NCBI GenBank assembly: GCA_009775375.1
Contig: VSPO01000031.1
Coordinates: forward strand, 1 to 31,028
Length of the DNA stretch: 31,028 nucleotides
Direction of reading: 5' to 3'
Source of the DNA: Muribaculaceae bacterium
Lineage (GTDB): Bacteria > Bacteroidota > Bacteroidia > Bacteroidales > Muribaculaceae
The position numbers and the translations under genes are program-made. Shown here piece after piece: positions 23,258 to 31,028 of the stretch. Below the pieces are notes generated by a model that worked only from the letters and a program-made list of their open reading frames with translations, made no database searches and was not told the origin of the DNA. Within the stretch, counting starts at the first letter, position 1. Each line of letters starts with the position of its first letter.

Positions 23258-24928
23258 ATGACCAAAATAAAGACCATCATAGCGGGAGTAGGGCTTGCCG
23301 TCTCAGCAGCGACCACTTCAGTGGCCGTGGAGCCTTCGAAAAGCCATGACGCTTCCGTGGCGCGAAATCTGACAACGTTCAACGCCATCGTCAAGGAACT
23401 GGAGATGAACTACGTCGACACAATACGCCCCAATGAGGCTTTCAATGCAGCCATCGGAGCGTTGTTGTCGACAATCGACCCATATACGGAATATTATGAT
23501 CCCGACAAGCGTGCCGACCTTACTAAGCTGACCACCGGGGAATACGATTATGCCGGAATCGGGTCGTATATAATGCAGAAAGACAGTTCGTCATACATAT
23601 CTTATCCTATGGCGGGAAATCCCGCCGCCAAGGCCGGGCTTCGCAGCGGAGACAAGATTATCAGGGTGGATTCCGTCGATACTTCCAACATGGGGTCGGA
23701 AGCCGTGACAAAGCTGCTTCGGGGAGAGGCGGGAACCCCGCTAAAAGTGACCGTGCTGCGTCCTTACGTTGCGGATTCGATACTGACTTTTGAAATGGTC
23801 AGAAGTAAGCTGATCGAACCCTCCGTGCCATATTGGGACGTTGTCAACGGCAACACCGGTTACATCAGAGTCACCCAATTCATCGACAAGACGGGAAGGG
23901 ACGTCCACGAGGCTCTTGAGAGCTTCAAGAAAAATCCCAAAGTAAAGCAAATCGTGCTCGACCTTCGCGGAAACGGGGGAGGATTGCTTGAGCAGGCCGT
24001 GGATATCGTAGGCAATTTTGTGCCGAAAGGGACGGAGGTGCTTCGCACGAAGGGAAGGACAGCCGCCACGGAGAAAATCTACAAGACCACCCGCACCCCG
24101 CTTTTCCCCGATATCCCTCTTGCCGTCTTGATCGACGGCGGATCGGCTTCCTCATCGGAGATAACCGCTGGGTCTCTCCAGGATCTCGACAGGGCAGTCT
24201 TGATCGGGACGAGGAGCTTCGGCAAGGGATTGGTGCAAAGCACTATGCAATTGCCCTACGACGGATTGTTGAAAGTGACAACGGCGAAATACTACATTCC
24301 CTCCGGCCGCCTTATCCAGGCGCTCGATTATTCCCACAGGAATCCCGACGGCAGCGTGGCGCGCACGCCGGATTCGCTGACCAACGTCTACAAGACGCTG
24401 CACGGCAGGGAAGTGCGCGACGGAGGTGGACTCAAGCCCGACATAGAGATTGATTGGGGCAAAGTCAGCCGGCTCACCTACAACCTCGTGCGCGACAATT
24501 GGCTTTACGACTATGCCAACAAATTTGGCAACACCCATCCTTCGATTCCCGCCGCGTGGGACTTTGAGGTGACCGATGAAATCTACGAGGATTTCAAGAA
24601 GAGTATCGACCCGACGAAACTGAAATACGACAAGGTGCTCGACGAGATGCTGAAAGAGTTGCGCAAGACCGCCGAAGAGGAGGGCTACCTCAACGCTCAG
24701 ACCACAGCCATGCTTGATTCCTTGTCGCCCATGCTGACCCATAATCTCAGCCATGACCTCGACAACCATCGCAAGGAGGTCAGTGAATATCTCGGAGCTG
24801 AAATCGCCCAACGTTATTATTTCGATCAGGGAAAGATGATTCAGGATTTAAAATACGATCCCGCGCTAAAGAAAGCTGAGGAGATTCTCTCCAATCCCAC
24901 AGAACTAAATAAAATTCTCGGTAAGTGA
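23258..24928 (+). CDS. S41 carboxy-terminal processing protease
   Basis: A 556-residue serine protease of the CtpA/Prc family. A signal peptide (about 1-22, TKIKTIIAGVGLAVSA) directs it to the periplasm. A PDZ domain follows (about 95-185, including the AAKAGLRSGDKIIRV substrate loop), then the catalytic core with LDLRGNGGGLLEQAV. The Ser-Lys dyad is Ser298 in GGSASSSE and Lys323 in RSFGKGLVQ; the 25-residue spacing equals that of E. coli Prc. It probably trims or degrades envelope proteins from their C-termini. The start at 23258 is chosen because the longer frame from 23198 overlaps nadB and lacks a leader at its N-terminus. Its stop overlaps the mfd start by 4 bp. Confidence 0.94.
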   Translation: MTKIKTIIAGVGLAVSAATTSVAVEPSKSHDASVARNLTTFNAIVKELEMNYVDTIRPNEAFNAAIGALLSTIDPYTEYYDPDKRADLTKLTTGEYDYAGIGSYIMQKDSSSYISYPMAGNPAAKAGLRSGDKIIRVDSVDTSNMGSEAVTKLLRGEAGTPLKVTVLRPYVADSILTFEMVRSKLIEPSVPYWDVVNGNTGYIRVTQFIDKTGRDVHEALESFKKNPKVKQIVLDLRGNGGGLLEQAVDIVGNFVPKGTEVLRTKGRTAATEKIYKTTRTPLFPDIPLAVLIDGGSASSSEITAGSLQDLDRAVLIGTRSFGKGLVQSTMQLPYDGLLKVTTAKYYIPSGRLIQALDYSHRNPDGSVARTPDSLTNVYKTLHGREVRDGGGLKPDIEIDWGKVSRLTYNLVRDNWLYDYANKFGNTHPSIPAAWDFEVTDEIYEDFKKSIDPTKLKYDKVLDEMLKELRKTAEEEGYLNAQTTAMLDSLSPMLTHNLSHDLDNHRKEVSEYLGAEIAQRYYFDQGKMIQDLKYDPALKKAEEILSNPTELNKILGK

Positions 24929-27900
24929 AACTTCAGGAAGCTGACAGGCTCTTTGCGACTCCGGCACGCGTCAAGGCTCTCGAAGCCTTGCTCGACGACA
25001 AGGCCTCACGCCGCATAGCATTGAAAGGATTGCGCGGCAGTGCCGCAGCCCTTCTCTTTGCAGCCTTGAAACCAAGGAAAAATCCATATCTCATAATAGC
25101 CGACGACATCGATGCCGCCGGCTATATATATCACGACCTTTGTCAGGCTGCGGGCGAGGCAAACGTGGCTATTTTCACGAGTGGCTACCGCCGCGACATA
25201 AAATACGGGCAGATTGACCCTCCCTCCCAGATCCTGAGAATGGAGACCCTCGATGCGTGGGGGAGAAAGAGCCATCCTACGTGGGTGGTCACGTATCCGG
25301 AAGCATTGGCCGAGAGAGTGCCGTCGCGCAAGAAATTGAGCGACGACACCCTTGTTCTGACGGCGGGGAAGAGAGCCGACATGGGTGATTTGAGAATCCG
25401 GCTGAGGGAGCTTGGTTTCAAGGAGGTGGACTATGTCTATGAGCCGGGCCAGTTTGCAGTCAGAGGTTCGATTCTGGATGTCTATTCCTTCTCCTGCGAG
25501 TTGCCCTACCGTCTGGATTTTTTCGACGACGAGATAGACTCCATACGCAGCTTCAATGTGGAGACGCAGCTTTCCGAGCGCAAGCTGGAGTCCGTCTCCA
25601 TCGTGCCGGCGGAATCCGGAGACAGCGAGGAGAAGGGCGTGTCGCTGCTGGAGTTTGCCGATGCGTCCACCATCCTGCTTTGCCAGTCGGAGGCCTGGCT
25701 GAGGAGCCGGATAGAGGCCGTCTGCTGCGAGACATTGTCGGAGGCAGTGGCTGTGACGGGAGAGGGAGACGCGAAAGCAATGGAAAAGGTGGTGGACGCG
25801 GCTGCATTTTTCTCATGCCTCGACAAAATGAAGCTCATTGAATTCGGCACTCCAGCAGAGGGCTCCACAGGCGTAAAGGCCGACGCGACAATGACCTTCG
25901 ACTGCTCCTTGCAGACAATCTATCACAAAAATTTCAATCTCATAGCCGATTCCTTCACCGGATTCCTCGAAAAGGGCTACAAAATCCTTATCCTTAGCGA
26001 CACTCCGTTTCAGAACGACCGGCTGAAGACCATATTCGAGGACCGGGGCGACAAAATCACGTTTACTCCGGTGGACCGCACGATCCATGAAGGATTCGTG
26101 GATCATGAGGGGAAGATATGCTTCTTCACCGACCATCAGATTTTCGACCGCTATCACAAATACAATCTGAAGAGCGACCGCGCAAGGGGAGGGAAACTGG
26201 CCCTGAGCCTGAAGGAGCTGCAGCAGATAGAGGCGGGCGACTATATCGTGCATATCGACCATGGAATAGCGAAATTCGGAGGGTTGATAAAGACAGATGT
26301 CAACGGTAGGCCGCAGGAGATGATAAAGCTCCTTTTCCAGAACGACGACATCGTGCTGGTCAGCATCCATGCCCTTCACAAGCTTTCAAAATATCGTGGG
26401 AAGGAGGGCGTGCCCCCGAAGATAAGCAAACTTGGCTCAGGAGCCTGGAACAGGCTCAAGGAGAAGACCAAGAGCAAGATGAAGGAGATCGCCCGCGACC
26501 TTATCCGTCTCTACGCCGCCCGGCGGCAGGAGAAGGGATTTCAATTCTCTCCAGATTCCTATCTCCAGCATGAGCTGGAGGCGAGCTTCATCTATGAGGA
26601 TACCCCCGACCAGCTAAAAGCCACGCACGACGTGAAGGCCGACATGGAATCGGCCCGCCCGATGGACCGCCTGATATGCGGCGACGTCGGTTTCGGAAAG
26701 ACGGAAATCGCGATACGCGCCGCCTTCAAGGCGGCCGCCGACTCGAAGCAGACTGCTGTGCTTGTCCCGACCACGGTGCTCGCCATGCAGCACTACCACA
26801 CATTCTCCGAGCGTCTTAAGGACTTGCCCGTCAGGGTGGAATTTATCTCCAGGGCCAAGAAACCCAAGGAAGTGAAACAGATACTCTCCGACCTTGCCGA
26901 GGGGAAGGTAGACATTCTCATCGGCACGCATAAACTCATCGGAAAGGGGGTGAAATTTAAGGATCTTGGCTTGCTTATCGTCGACGAGGAGCAGAAATTC
27001 GGCGTCGCCGTAAAAGAGAAGCTCAAGCAGCTTAAAGTCAACGTCGACACGCTGACCATGAGCGCCACCCCGATTCCGCGTACGTTGCAGTTCTCCCTGA
27101 TGGGAGCGCGCGATCTTTCCTCGCTTAATACTCCCCCCTCCAATCGCCAGCCGATCATGACCAATGTCTCTACGTTCGACGACGAAGTGATAAAGGAGGC
27201 AGTGAATTTCGAGTTGAGTCGCAACGGCCAGATTTTCTTTATCTCCAACCGTATAGAGAATCTCGACACAATTGAGAATACGCTTCTCCGGCTCGTGCCG
27301 GGAATAAGGATCGTGAAGGCCCATGGGCAGATGCCTCCGGAGAAGTTGGAGAAAGCGATACTCGATTTCGCTGCTCATGATTATGACGTGCTGCTATCGA
27401 CGACTATCGTGGAAAACGGCATAGACATGCCCAACGTCAACACAATCCTCATCAACAATTCGCAGAATTTCGGCCTCAGTGAACTCCACCAGCTTCGTGG
27501 CCGGGTCGGAAGAAACAACAAGAAGGCGTTTTGCTATCTGCTTGTCCCTCCCGGCAATCCTCTGACTCCCGTGGCCCGTCGCAGGCTGCAGGCGATAGAG
27601 AATTTCAGCGGTCTTGGGAGCGGAATCCATATAGCGATGCAGGATCTCGACATCAGGGGCGCAGGGAATCTTCTCGGAGCTGAGCAGAGCGGGTTCATAG
27701 CCGACCTTGGATATGAGGCCTATCAGAAGATATTGAAGGAATCTGTGCTCGAACTGAAGACGGAGGAGTTTGCCGATTCGTTCGACGACCTTGCAGGGGG
27801 CAAGGAGGAGGAATACGTGGCGGATTGCACGATAGAGAGCGACTTGGAACTTCGTCTTCCGCCTGATTATGTTCCCCAGGAGAGCGAACGTATCAGCCTC

Positions 27901-28281
27901 TATCAGCAGCTCGACAACATGGAGCGGCCGGAGCAGATCGAACAGTTCCGCAATCATCTCCGCGACCGTTTCGGACCGATTCCCCGGATTTCGGAGGAGT
28001 TGATAAAGGTAGTGCCCCTCAGGCAGGCAGCCCGCCGTCTTGGCATCGAGCGCCTTGCCCTGAAAGGGGGGAAGCTGAGGGCTTATTTCGTTGGCGATGA
28101 CAACAAGGCATATTATCAAAGTCCGGCATTCGGAAGAGTCTTGACATACTTGCAGCGCGACCCCTTGAGATGTGATATCAGAGAGGTGAACGGAGTTCGC
28201 CGGATGCTGATTTCGGGAGTGGACACAGTCACGGAAGCTCTCGAAATCCTCACCTTAATGGAGCAAAGCGATCCCGTCTGA
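24925..28281 (+). CDS. mfd: Transcription-repair coupling factor Mfd
   Basis: An 1118-residue DNA translocase that removes stalled RNA polymerase and recruits UvrA. The N-terminal third is the UvrB-like region. The RNA polymerase interaction domain follows, with EAGDYIVHIDHGIAKFGG (about 435-452). The superfamily 2 helicase has Walker A GDVGFGKT (586-593), DEEQ (687-690), TMSATPIPRT and motif VI HQLRGRVGR. The C-terminal TRCF domain (about 960-1110) completes it. Length is close to E. coli Mfd (1148). The start is GTG at 24925, overlapping the TGA of the protease gene (GTGA), which supports both translational coupling and the start. It is the last gene of the nadB operon; DNA remnants begin directly at its 3' end. 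Confidence 0.97.
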   Translation: MKLQEADRLFATPARVKALEALLDDKASRRIALKGLRGSAAALLFAALKPRKNPYLIIADDIDAAGYIYHDLCQAAGEANVAIFTSGYRRDIKYGQIDPPSQILRMETLDAWGRKSHPTWVVTYPEALAERVPSRKKLSDDTLVLTAGKRADMGDLRIRLRELGFKEVDYVYEPGQFAVRGSILDVYSFSCELPYRLDFFDDEIDSIRSFNVETQLSERKLESVSIVPAESGDSEEKGVSLLEFADASTILLCQSEAWLRSRIEAVCCETLSEAVAVTGEGDAKAMEKVVDAAAFFSCLDKMKLIEFGTPAEGSTGVKADATMTFDCSLQTIYHKNFNLIADSFTGFLEKGYKILILSDTPFQNDRLKTIFEDRGDKITFTPVDRTIHEGFVDHEGKICFFTDHQIFDRYHKYNLKSDRARGGKLALSLKELQQIEAGDYIVHIDHGIAKFGGLIKTDVNGRPQEMIKLLFQNDDIVLVSIHALHKLSKYRGKEGVPPKISKLGSGAWNRLKEKTKSKMKEIARDLIRLYAARRQEKGFQFSPDSYLQHELEASFIYEDTPDQLKATHDVKADMESARPMDRLICGDVGFGKTEIAIRAAFKAAADSKQTAVLVPTTVLAMQHYHTFSERLKDLPVRVEFISRAKKPKEVKQILSDLAEGKVDILIGTHKLIGKGVKFKDLGLLIVDEEQKFGVAVKEKLKQLKVNVDTLTMSATPIPRTLQFSLMGARDLSSLNTPPSNRQPIMTNVSTFDDEVIKEAVNFELSRNGQIFFISNRIENLDTIENTLLRLVPGIRIVKAHGQMPPEKLEKAILDFAAHDYDVLLSTTIVENGIDMPNVNTILINNSQNFGLSELHQLRGRVGRNNKKAFCYLLVPPGNPLTPVARRRLQAIENFSGLGSGIHIAMQDLDIRGAGNLLGAEQSGFIADLGYEAYQKILKESVLELKTEEFADSFDDLAGGKEEEYVADCTIESDLELRLPPDYVPQESERISLYQQLDNMERPEQIEQFRNHLRDRFGPIPRISEELIKVVPLRQAARRLGIERLALKGGKLRAYFVGDDNKAYYQSPAFGRVLTYLQRDPLRCDIREVNGVRRMLISGVDTVTEALEILTLMEQSDPV

Positions 28282-28352
28282 GCAATTTCCAACTCTATAA
28301 GCAAACGCCTTATTTCTTCCCATGTGAAATCGTTAGGAAGCTGTGAGAATCG
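28272..28352 (-). pseudogene. Fragment resembling the N-terminus of a HicA-type toxin
   Basis: On the minus strand 28352-28272 encodes RFSQLPNDFTWEEIRRLLIEL, close to the start of HicA-like proteins in Bacteroidales (LP-x-DFTW-x-E-x3-LL). The frame then enters the 3' end of mfd and loses all similarity, and no GKTxGSR motif follows. I think it is a truncated toxin gene left by a rearrangement. The assignment rests on about 20 residues. Confidence 0.4.
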
Positions 28353-28354
28353 GG

Positions 28355-28640
28355 CTATTTTGATCCCGTGTCGAAGCCGATGCGCTTGCGCGGAGGAGTC
28401 TTCTTTTTCTCCGATTGCAAGTCGGCAAGGGCGGTGTTGATGGCTTCCAATTGAGCACGTGTGTCCTCGTTGATGTCGTTGTAGTCGGGGAAATTTCCTC
28501 AAGGTCTTGCTTCAGCTCCTCGAAGTTCTTTTCAAGCGTCGAAGGCCGCAGTGCAAGAGGATTGCCGTGACCATCTTCCTTATGGCACAAAAGCACGAGT
28601 GACGGCAATATTGACCTGAATGGCAGTCTCACTCATTAAT
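28355..28640 (-). pseudogene. Decayed ORF6N-domain (phage antirepressor-type) gene, 3' part
   Basis: Read on the minus strand with frame changes, this encodes SETAIQVNIAVTRAFV, then IRKMVTA, NPLALRPSTLEKNFEELKQ, DINEDTRAQLEAINTALADL and PPRKRIGF, ending at TAG (complement of 28355-28357). These are features of the C-terminal half of ORF6N-domain proteins in Bacteroidales. An in-frame TAA follows AFVP and single-base losses shift the frame at least twice, so it is a pseudogene. The N-terminal DNA-binding half is absent. A second, shorter copy lies at 30836-30951. Confidence 0.65.
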
Positions 28641-28647
28641 ACATTTG
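28525..28647. repeat. Left copy of a ~120-bp direct repeat (ORF6N fragment)
   Basis: From GTTCTTTTCAAGCGTCGAA to CATTAATACATTTG this matches 30836-30951 with scattered mismatches and a deletion in the second copy. The two copies lie in the same orientation on either side of the small-RNA candidate and the RloB/AAA gene pair. Confidence 0.8.
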
Positions 28648-28657
28648 CTCCCACAAC

Positions 28658-28690
28658 AAAAAAAGGACAGCTGTCAAAGCTATCCTTTTT
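28658..28690 (-). terminator. Hairpin with T7 tail ending the small RNA candidate
   Basis: AAAAAGGACAGCT (28660-28672) pairs with AGCTATCCTTTTT (28678-28690) around a five-base loop. The single C/A mismatch becomes a G-U pair in the minus-strand transcript, which also gains a run of seven U (28664-28658). It should therefore work best on the minus strand. Confidence 0.7.
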
Positions 28691-28824
28691 CAGTGACCCC
28701 GGAGATTTCGGGGTTATTTCATCTGTTAGCACTGGCTATCAAAGAGTAGCGAGCAAGAGTATAGTGCCGACTCACTAATGGCTCACTTCTCTGCTTCAAT
28801 GTTCTTCACCGTTATGACGATACG
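28658..28824 (-). ncRNA. Candidate small RNA of about 165 nt
   Basis: A textbook Bacteroidetes promoter at 28831-28861 (minus strand) faces a T7-tailed hairpin at 28658-28690, and no open reading frame of note lies between. The predicted transcript starts near 28824. It contains an internal hairpin (ACCCCG at 28696-28701 with CGGGGT at 28709-28714) and a possible stem between TAGTGAG- and CTCGCTA-type segments in the middle. A short frame ending VKNIEAEK-stop starts upstream of the transcript and has no ATG. It might belong to a conserved Bacteroidales RNA class (a 6S-like or Bacteroidales-1-type RNA), which I cannot confirm by eye. Its place between ORF6N remnants and a defence-like gene pair leaves open that it is a component of that system. 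Confidence 0.55.
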
Positions 28825-28830
28825 GTAATG

Positions 28831-28861
28831 CAAAGTTAATACTTTATTCCCAATCATCAAA
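28831..28861 (-). promoter_or_regulatory. Canonical promoter for the small RNA candidate
   Basis: On the minus strand TTTG (complement of 28858-28861), a 19-nt spacer and TAACTTTG (complement of 28831-28838) match both consensus boxes and their ideal spacing. The next minus-strand gene, rloB, ends upstream of it at 29017, so the promoter does not serve a protein gene. Confidence 0.75.
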
Positions 28862-29016
28862 GAGCCAAAGCGTTAAAAAACCTTCGGACTCACGGGTATA
28901 GAAATTTTCCGGCTCACGGTTCAAAATGCCAAATCCATGTATTCCATAAGAGAATGGCTTTTGCCTACTCACGGTTGATTTGGCGTGCTGTTTTCTGCCG
29001 AAAACGCTTCCTGCGA
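28862..29016. other. Gene-free stretch downstream of rloB
   Basis: I see no gene. The short motif CTCACGG recurs three times within about 85 bp (near 28890, 28914 and 28970) in different flanks. I cannot assign a meaning. Confidence 0.35.
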
Positions 29017-29565
29017 CTATCTTTTGACAGCGGTTATCTCATCAGTTAGTAGGTGGATTGTCGATGACGGATTGGTGTATGCCTCTTTGGATTTTGCTCG
29101 TTTGGCGGCATCTTCAATAGCGTCTATCAAGACCTTTTTCATTGCCGTGGAGAATACGCCTTTCTGATAATCCGCGTCTATGCCTTTCAGCATGGCAAGA
29201 CACTTGGCAGATGACAGCTCCTTTTTGGTGTCCTTATAATGCAGCACAAACCAGTATTCGATACAGGGATTGGAGAGCAGTAGCACGGCGTCTTTTATCT
29301 TTCGCAAATGCTCCAGCATACCCGGCACATCAAGGTCGAACATCAAAAATGTCTTATCCTCCGATGTTGTAAACCTGTCGCGCTTACACCTGTCAATGTA
29401 TGGCTGTGAGATATTGGAGTCGCTTACCCTCGCTATGATTTCCACCGGCACGCGGAAACTGCGACGCAGCAAGTCAACGTATGCCGCCTCCGTCTTTCCC
29501 TCGCAGAACACGAAGAATGCCGGGTTCATCTTCTTGCCTCTCGGTTGCTTCGCTTTTCGTGCCAT
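29017..29565 (-). CDS. rloB: RloB-family protein (TOPRIM-like)
   Basis: A 182-residue protein of the RloB family, a TOPRIM-like predicted nuclease often paired with an AAA ATPase in abortive-infection and restriction-linked loci. Diagnostic features are an N-terminal basic tail, FFVFCEGKTEAAY with Glu22, FDLDVPG with Asp77 and Asp79, SNPCIEYWFVLHY (98-110) and NPSSTIHLLTDEI near the C-terminus. The acidic residues would bind Mg2+. It starts 11 bp after the AAA ATPase stop on the same strand, so the pair is one operon. By analogy with AbiL-type and other ATPase/TOPRIM systems, the ATPase may sense phage infection and release this effector. That role is inference. Confidence 0.85.
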   Translation of the reverse strand: MARKAKQPRGKKMNPAFFVFCEGKTEAAYVDLLRRSFRVPVEIIARVSDSNISQPYIDRCKRDRFTTSEDKTFLMFDLDVPGMLEHLRKIKDAVLLLSNPCIEYWFVLHYKDTKKELSSAKCLAMLKGIDADYQKGVFSTAMKKVLIDAIEDAAKRAKSKEAYTNPSSTIHLLTDEITAVKR

Positions 29566-29576
29566 AGTCAGATGTT

Positions 29577-30722
29577 CTAAAATTCGTTGATATACGGCAC
29601 GGCATCGAAACGCCCCTGAAGGTAGGCTTTCTCCAGATCCATTTTCTCCCGGAAATCCTTGTAGTCAAACAATGAATACAGGTCGGACGAACCGTCGTCA
29701 CGCTTGTTGACGAAGAAAATCTGATCCTTGCGGAAGCGTGTCATGTCAAGCAGGTGTGTGTTGTGGGTCGTGAATACCAGCTGCGCCGATTTGCTTGAAT
29801 GGAACAGGCCAATAAGATACCCCACCAAGCGGGTGTGCAGGCTTGTTTCAACCTCATCAAGAAACATCACCTTGTTACCCCGCACCACATCCATGACCGT
29901 GAGCATGATTTTGAACAGGATTTTAGTACCCTCCGACTCTTCAGTGTTGAAGTCAAAGGGCAATGCCGGGTTACGGCGGTGGAATGTGGTCAGTTCACCG
30001 TCTTTATATGTAAACTCGACGATATCGCTGTCGGCGGCTTTCAGCACTCGGAGAACAGTATCCTTGTTGTCGCCGAGGAAACGGTCAATGGCAACCGAAG
30101 TCTTGCCACGATAACTAAACACCAACTGCTCATTGAACCACCGATATACCTCTTTCGCCTTTTCCCTGTCCATCTGGCTTGCACGGGATATGAACAGCGT
30201 CTTGCGCGACGTATTGGACGCCACATCCATCGGGCGGCGGATAACATTGGTAAATTCATACTTCTCTTTCTTGCTTCCGGCAATCCGCTCGTCACGCGAG
30301 AAAATCAGCGCACGTCTGCCCTTCGGATAATAATACAGGCTTTCAGTTATTATCTCATCACGGGTGCAATTGAATGAATACTCATGTTCTATACCATCAA
30401 TGATGAAACGTATGTAGAACTCACTGGGAGCATTTTTTTCTCCGAACTTATACGGTTTGAAACCGAAACTGTCGCCCTCATTGTAGTTGTGGGAGTCGAG
30501 TATCATATCCACAGCCGCCTTGACAGCCTTGATTATATTACTCTTGCCGGAAGCGTTTGCACCATAGATGGCAACCGTTTTCAGCAATCTTTCGTTACCG
30601 ACCGCAAATGTATTGTCGGCAAGGGCGCGGGCCTCCTTTGTCTGGATGTTGGCGGCCTGCAAATCCAGAGTTATTTTCTCGTTTATCGAGAAAAAGTTGG
30701 TGAGAGCTATTTCTAATACCAT
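29577..30722 (-). CDS. AAA/ABC-type ATPase, partner of RloB (RloA/AbiLi-like)
   Basis: A 381-residue SMC/ABC-class ATPase of the AAA_15/AAA_21 type. Its Walker A is GANASGKS (54-61). The ABC-like signature region lies around 255-270 (FNTEESEGTKILF), Walker B is VMFLDEVETSLH (Asp289-Glu290) and the switch histidine is in TTHNTHLLD. Family members are predicted to sense phage or DNA ends and control a nuclease partner. It is the first gene of a two-gene operon with rloB and has a plausible promoter directly upstream. The lid region between the Walker motifs is helical, as expected. Protein length (about 380-430) is normal. I see no frameshift, so the system should be active. Confidence 0.87.
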   Translation of the reverse strand: MVLEIALTNFFSINEKITLDLQAANIQTKEARALADNTFAVGNERLLKTVAIYGANASGKSNIIKAVKAAVDMILDSHNYNEGDSFGFKPYKFGEKNAPSEFYIRFIIDGIEHEYSFNCTRDEIITESLYYYPKGRRALIFSRDERIAGSKKEKYEFTNVIRRPMDVASNTSRKTLFISRASQMDREKAKEVYRWFNEQLVFSYRGKTSVAIDRFLGDNKDTVLRVLKAADSDIVEFTYKDGELTTFHRRNPALPFDFNTEESEGTKILFKIMLTVMDVVRGNKVMFLDEVETSLHTRLVGYLIGLFHSSKSAQLVFTTHNTHLLDMTRFRKDQIFFVNKRDDGSSDLYSLFDYKDFREKMDLEKAYLQGRFDAVPYINEF

Positions 30723-30750
30723 TTCAAGTGCTGTATTTGGAATTATTTTG

Positions 30751-30783
30751 CAAATATAGTATTTTAATTTGGATTATAGGCAA
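30751..30783 (-). promoter_or_regulatory. Promoter of the AAA-rloB operon
   Basis: TTG (complement of 30781-30783), 22 nt and TATATTTG (complement of 30751-30758) match the Bacteroidetes consensus with a slightly long spacer. It lies 28 bp before the ATPase start. Confidence 0.5.
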
Positions 30784-30835
30784 TTTCGGCACGGTTTTAT
30801 TATTTTGCATTGTTGGAGCCGTATAGTCGGAAGTA

Positions 30836-30951
30836 GTTCTTTTCAAGTGTCGAAAGCCGCAAGGCAAGAGGATTGGCCGTGACCATCTTCCTTATCGCAC
30901 AAAAGCATGAGTGACAGCAATATTGACCTGTCTCACTCATTAATACATTTG
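30836..30951. repeat. Right copy of the ~120-bp direct repeat (ORF6N fragment)
   Basis: On the minus strand this encodes, in pieces, the same ORF6N segment as the left copy (AIRKMVTANPLALRLSTLEKN). An 8-base deletion near its 5' end breaks the frame. Being degenerate in a different way, the two copies are independent decay products of one parent sequence. Confidence 0.8.
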
Positions 30952-31028
30952 GGCGCATAGTAATAAACCTGTGTTTAGGCGTAAAGATTACATAGTCTGA
31001 AAATGAAAAATTTAGTGTCGTTCACGCC
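30952..31028. other. Window end, no feature seen
   Basis: I find no gene, hairpin or clear promoter in the last bases. A neighbouring gene may begin beyond the window. Confidence 0.3.

Noticed and set aside
28862..28985. CRISPR-like recurrence of CTCACGG
   Set aside because: The repeats are only seven bases, spacing is irregular (about 24 and 56 bp) and flanks are unlike each other.
28985..29167. 60-residue plus-strand frame
   Set aside because: It overlaps the 3' end of rloB on the opposite strand and shows no family similarity.
1..31028. tRNA, rRNA, CRISPR arrays, insertion sequences with transposase
   Set aside because: None was recognised on either strand.

Overview
The window looks like a chromosomal segment of a gut Bacteroidales bacterium, with a Muribaculaceae- or Prevotella-like flavour. 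The reasons are the base composition near 50% GC, Bacteroidetes-type promoters (TTTG or TTG about 19-22 nt before TAnnTTTG), paired propeller lipoproteins and small secreted peptides, an S9 dipeptidyl-peptidase, and uronate and glycan catabolism genes. The genus is inference; no rRNA or tRNA gene was seen.

Layout. (1) 1-2960, plus strand: a tandem array of BF3164-like propeller lipoproteins and small six-cysteine secreted peptides. One lipoprotein, one peptide and a second lipoprotein are intact; a second peptide lacks its leader and a third lipoprotein is reduced to its two ends. A strong bidirectional terminator closes the array. (2) 3027-5504, minus: a secreted S9 dipeptidyl-peptidase. (3) 5921-6625, plus: a single-pass membrane protein of unknown function. 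(4) 12676 down to 6647, minus: a five-gene unit of ABC ATPase, two FtsX/MacB-type permeases, an NtrC-type sigma-54 activator and its histidine kinase. (5) 12677-13128: no gene, but a 32-bp perfect palindrome, two 37-bp copies of the 'CTCACGCAGAGGCGCAGAG' type repeat and a hairpin. (6) 21248 down to 13129, minus: a uronate and glycan catabolism cluster (GH43-like, GH105+DUF2264 fusion, KduD, DUF4861, GatC-like permease, KduI). (7) 21652-28281, plus: nadB, a C-terminal processing protease and mfd, behind a well-formed Bacteroidetes promoter. (8) 28272-31028: decayed HicA-like and ORF6N fragments, a candidate small RNA with its own promoter and terminator, and a RloB plus AAA ATPase pair that resembles an abortive-infection defence module. 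This segment is bracketed by two degenerate copies of the same ORF6N fragment.

How the parts may work together. The catabolic cluster reads as release of unsaturated uronic acid from an oligosaccharide (GH105), isomerisation (KduI) and reduction (KduD) towards 2-keto-3-deoxygluconate. KduI carries an N-terminal export signal while KduD does not, and an orphan sugar-PTS IIC protein is encoded between them. I therefore infer that the isomerase acts in the envelope and that the permease imports its product. In the ABC operon the kinase has almost no periplasmic loop, so it may sense the transporter or the membrane itself. The most novel-looking elements are the peptide/lipoprotein array, the exported KduI with an orphan permease, and the small RNA beside the RloB/AAA pair.
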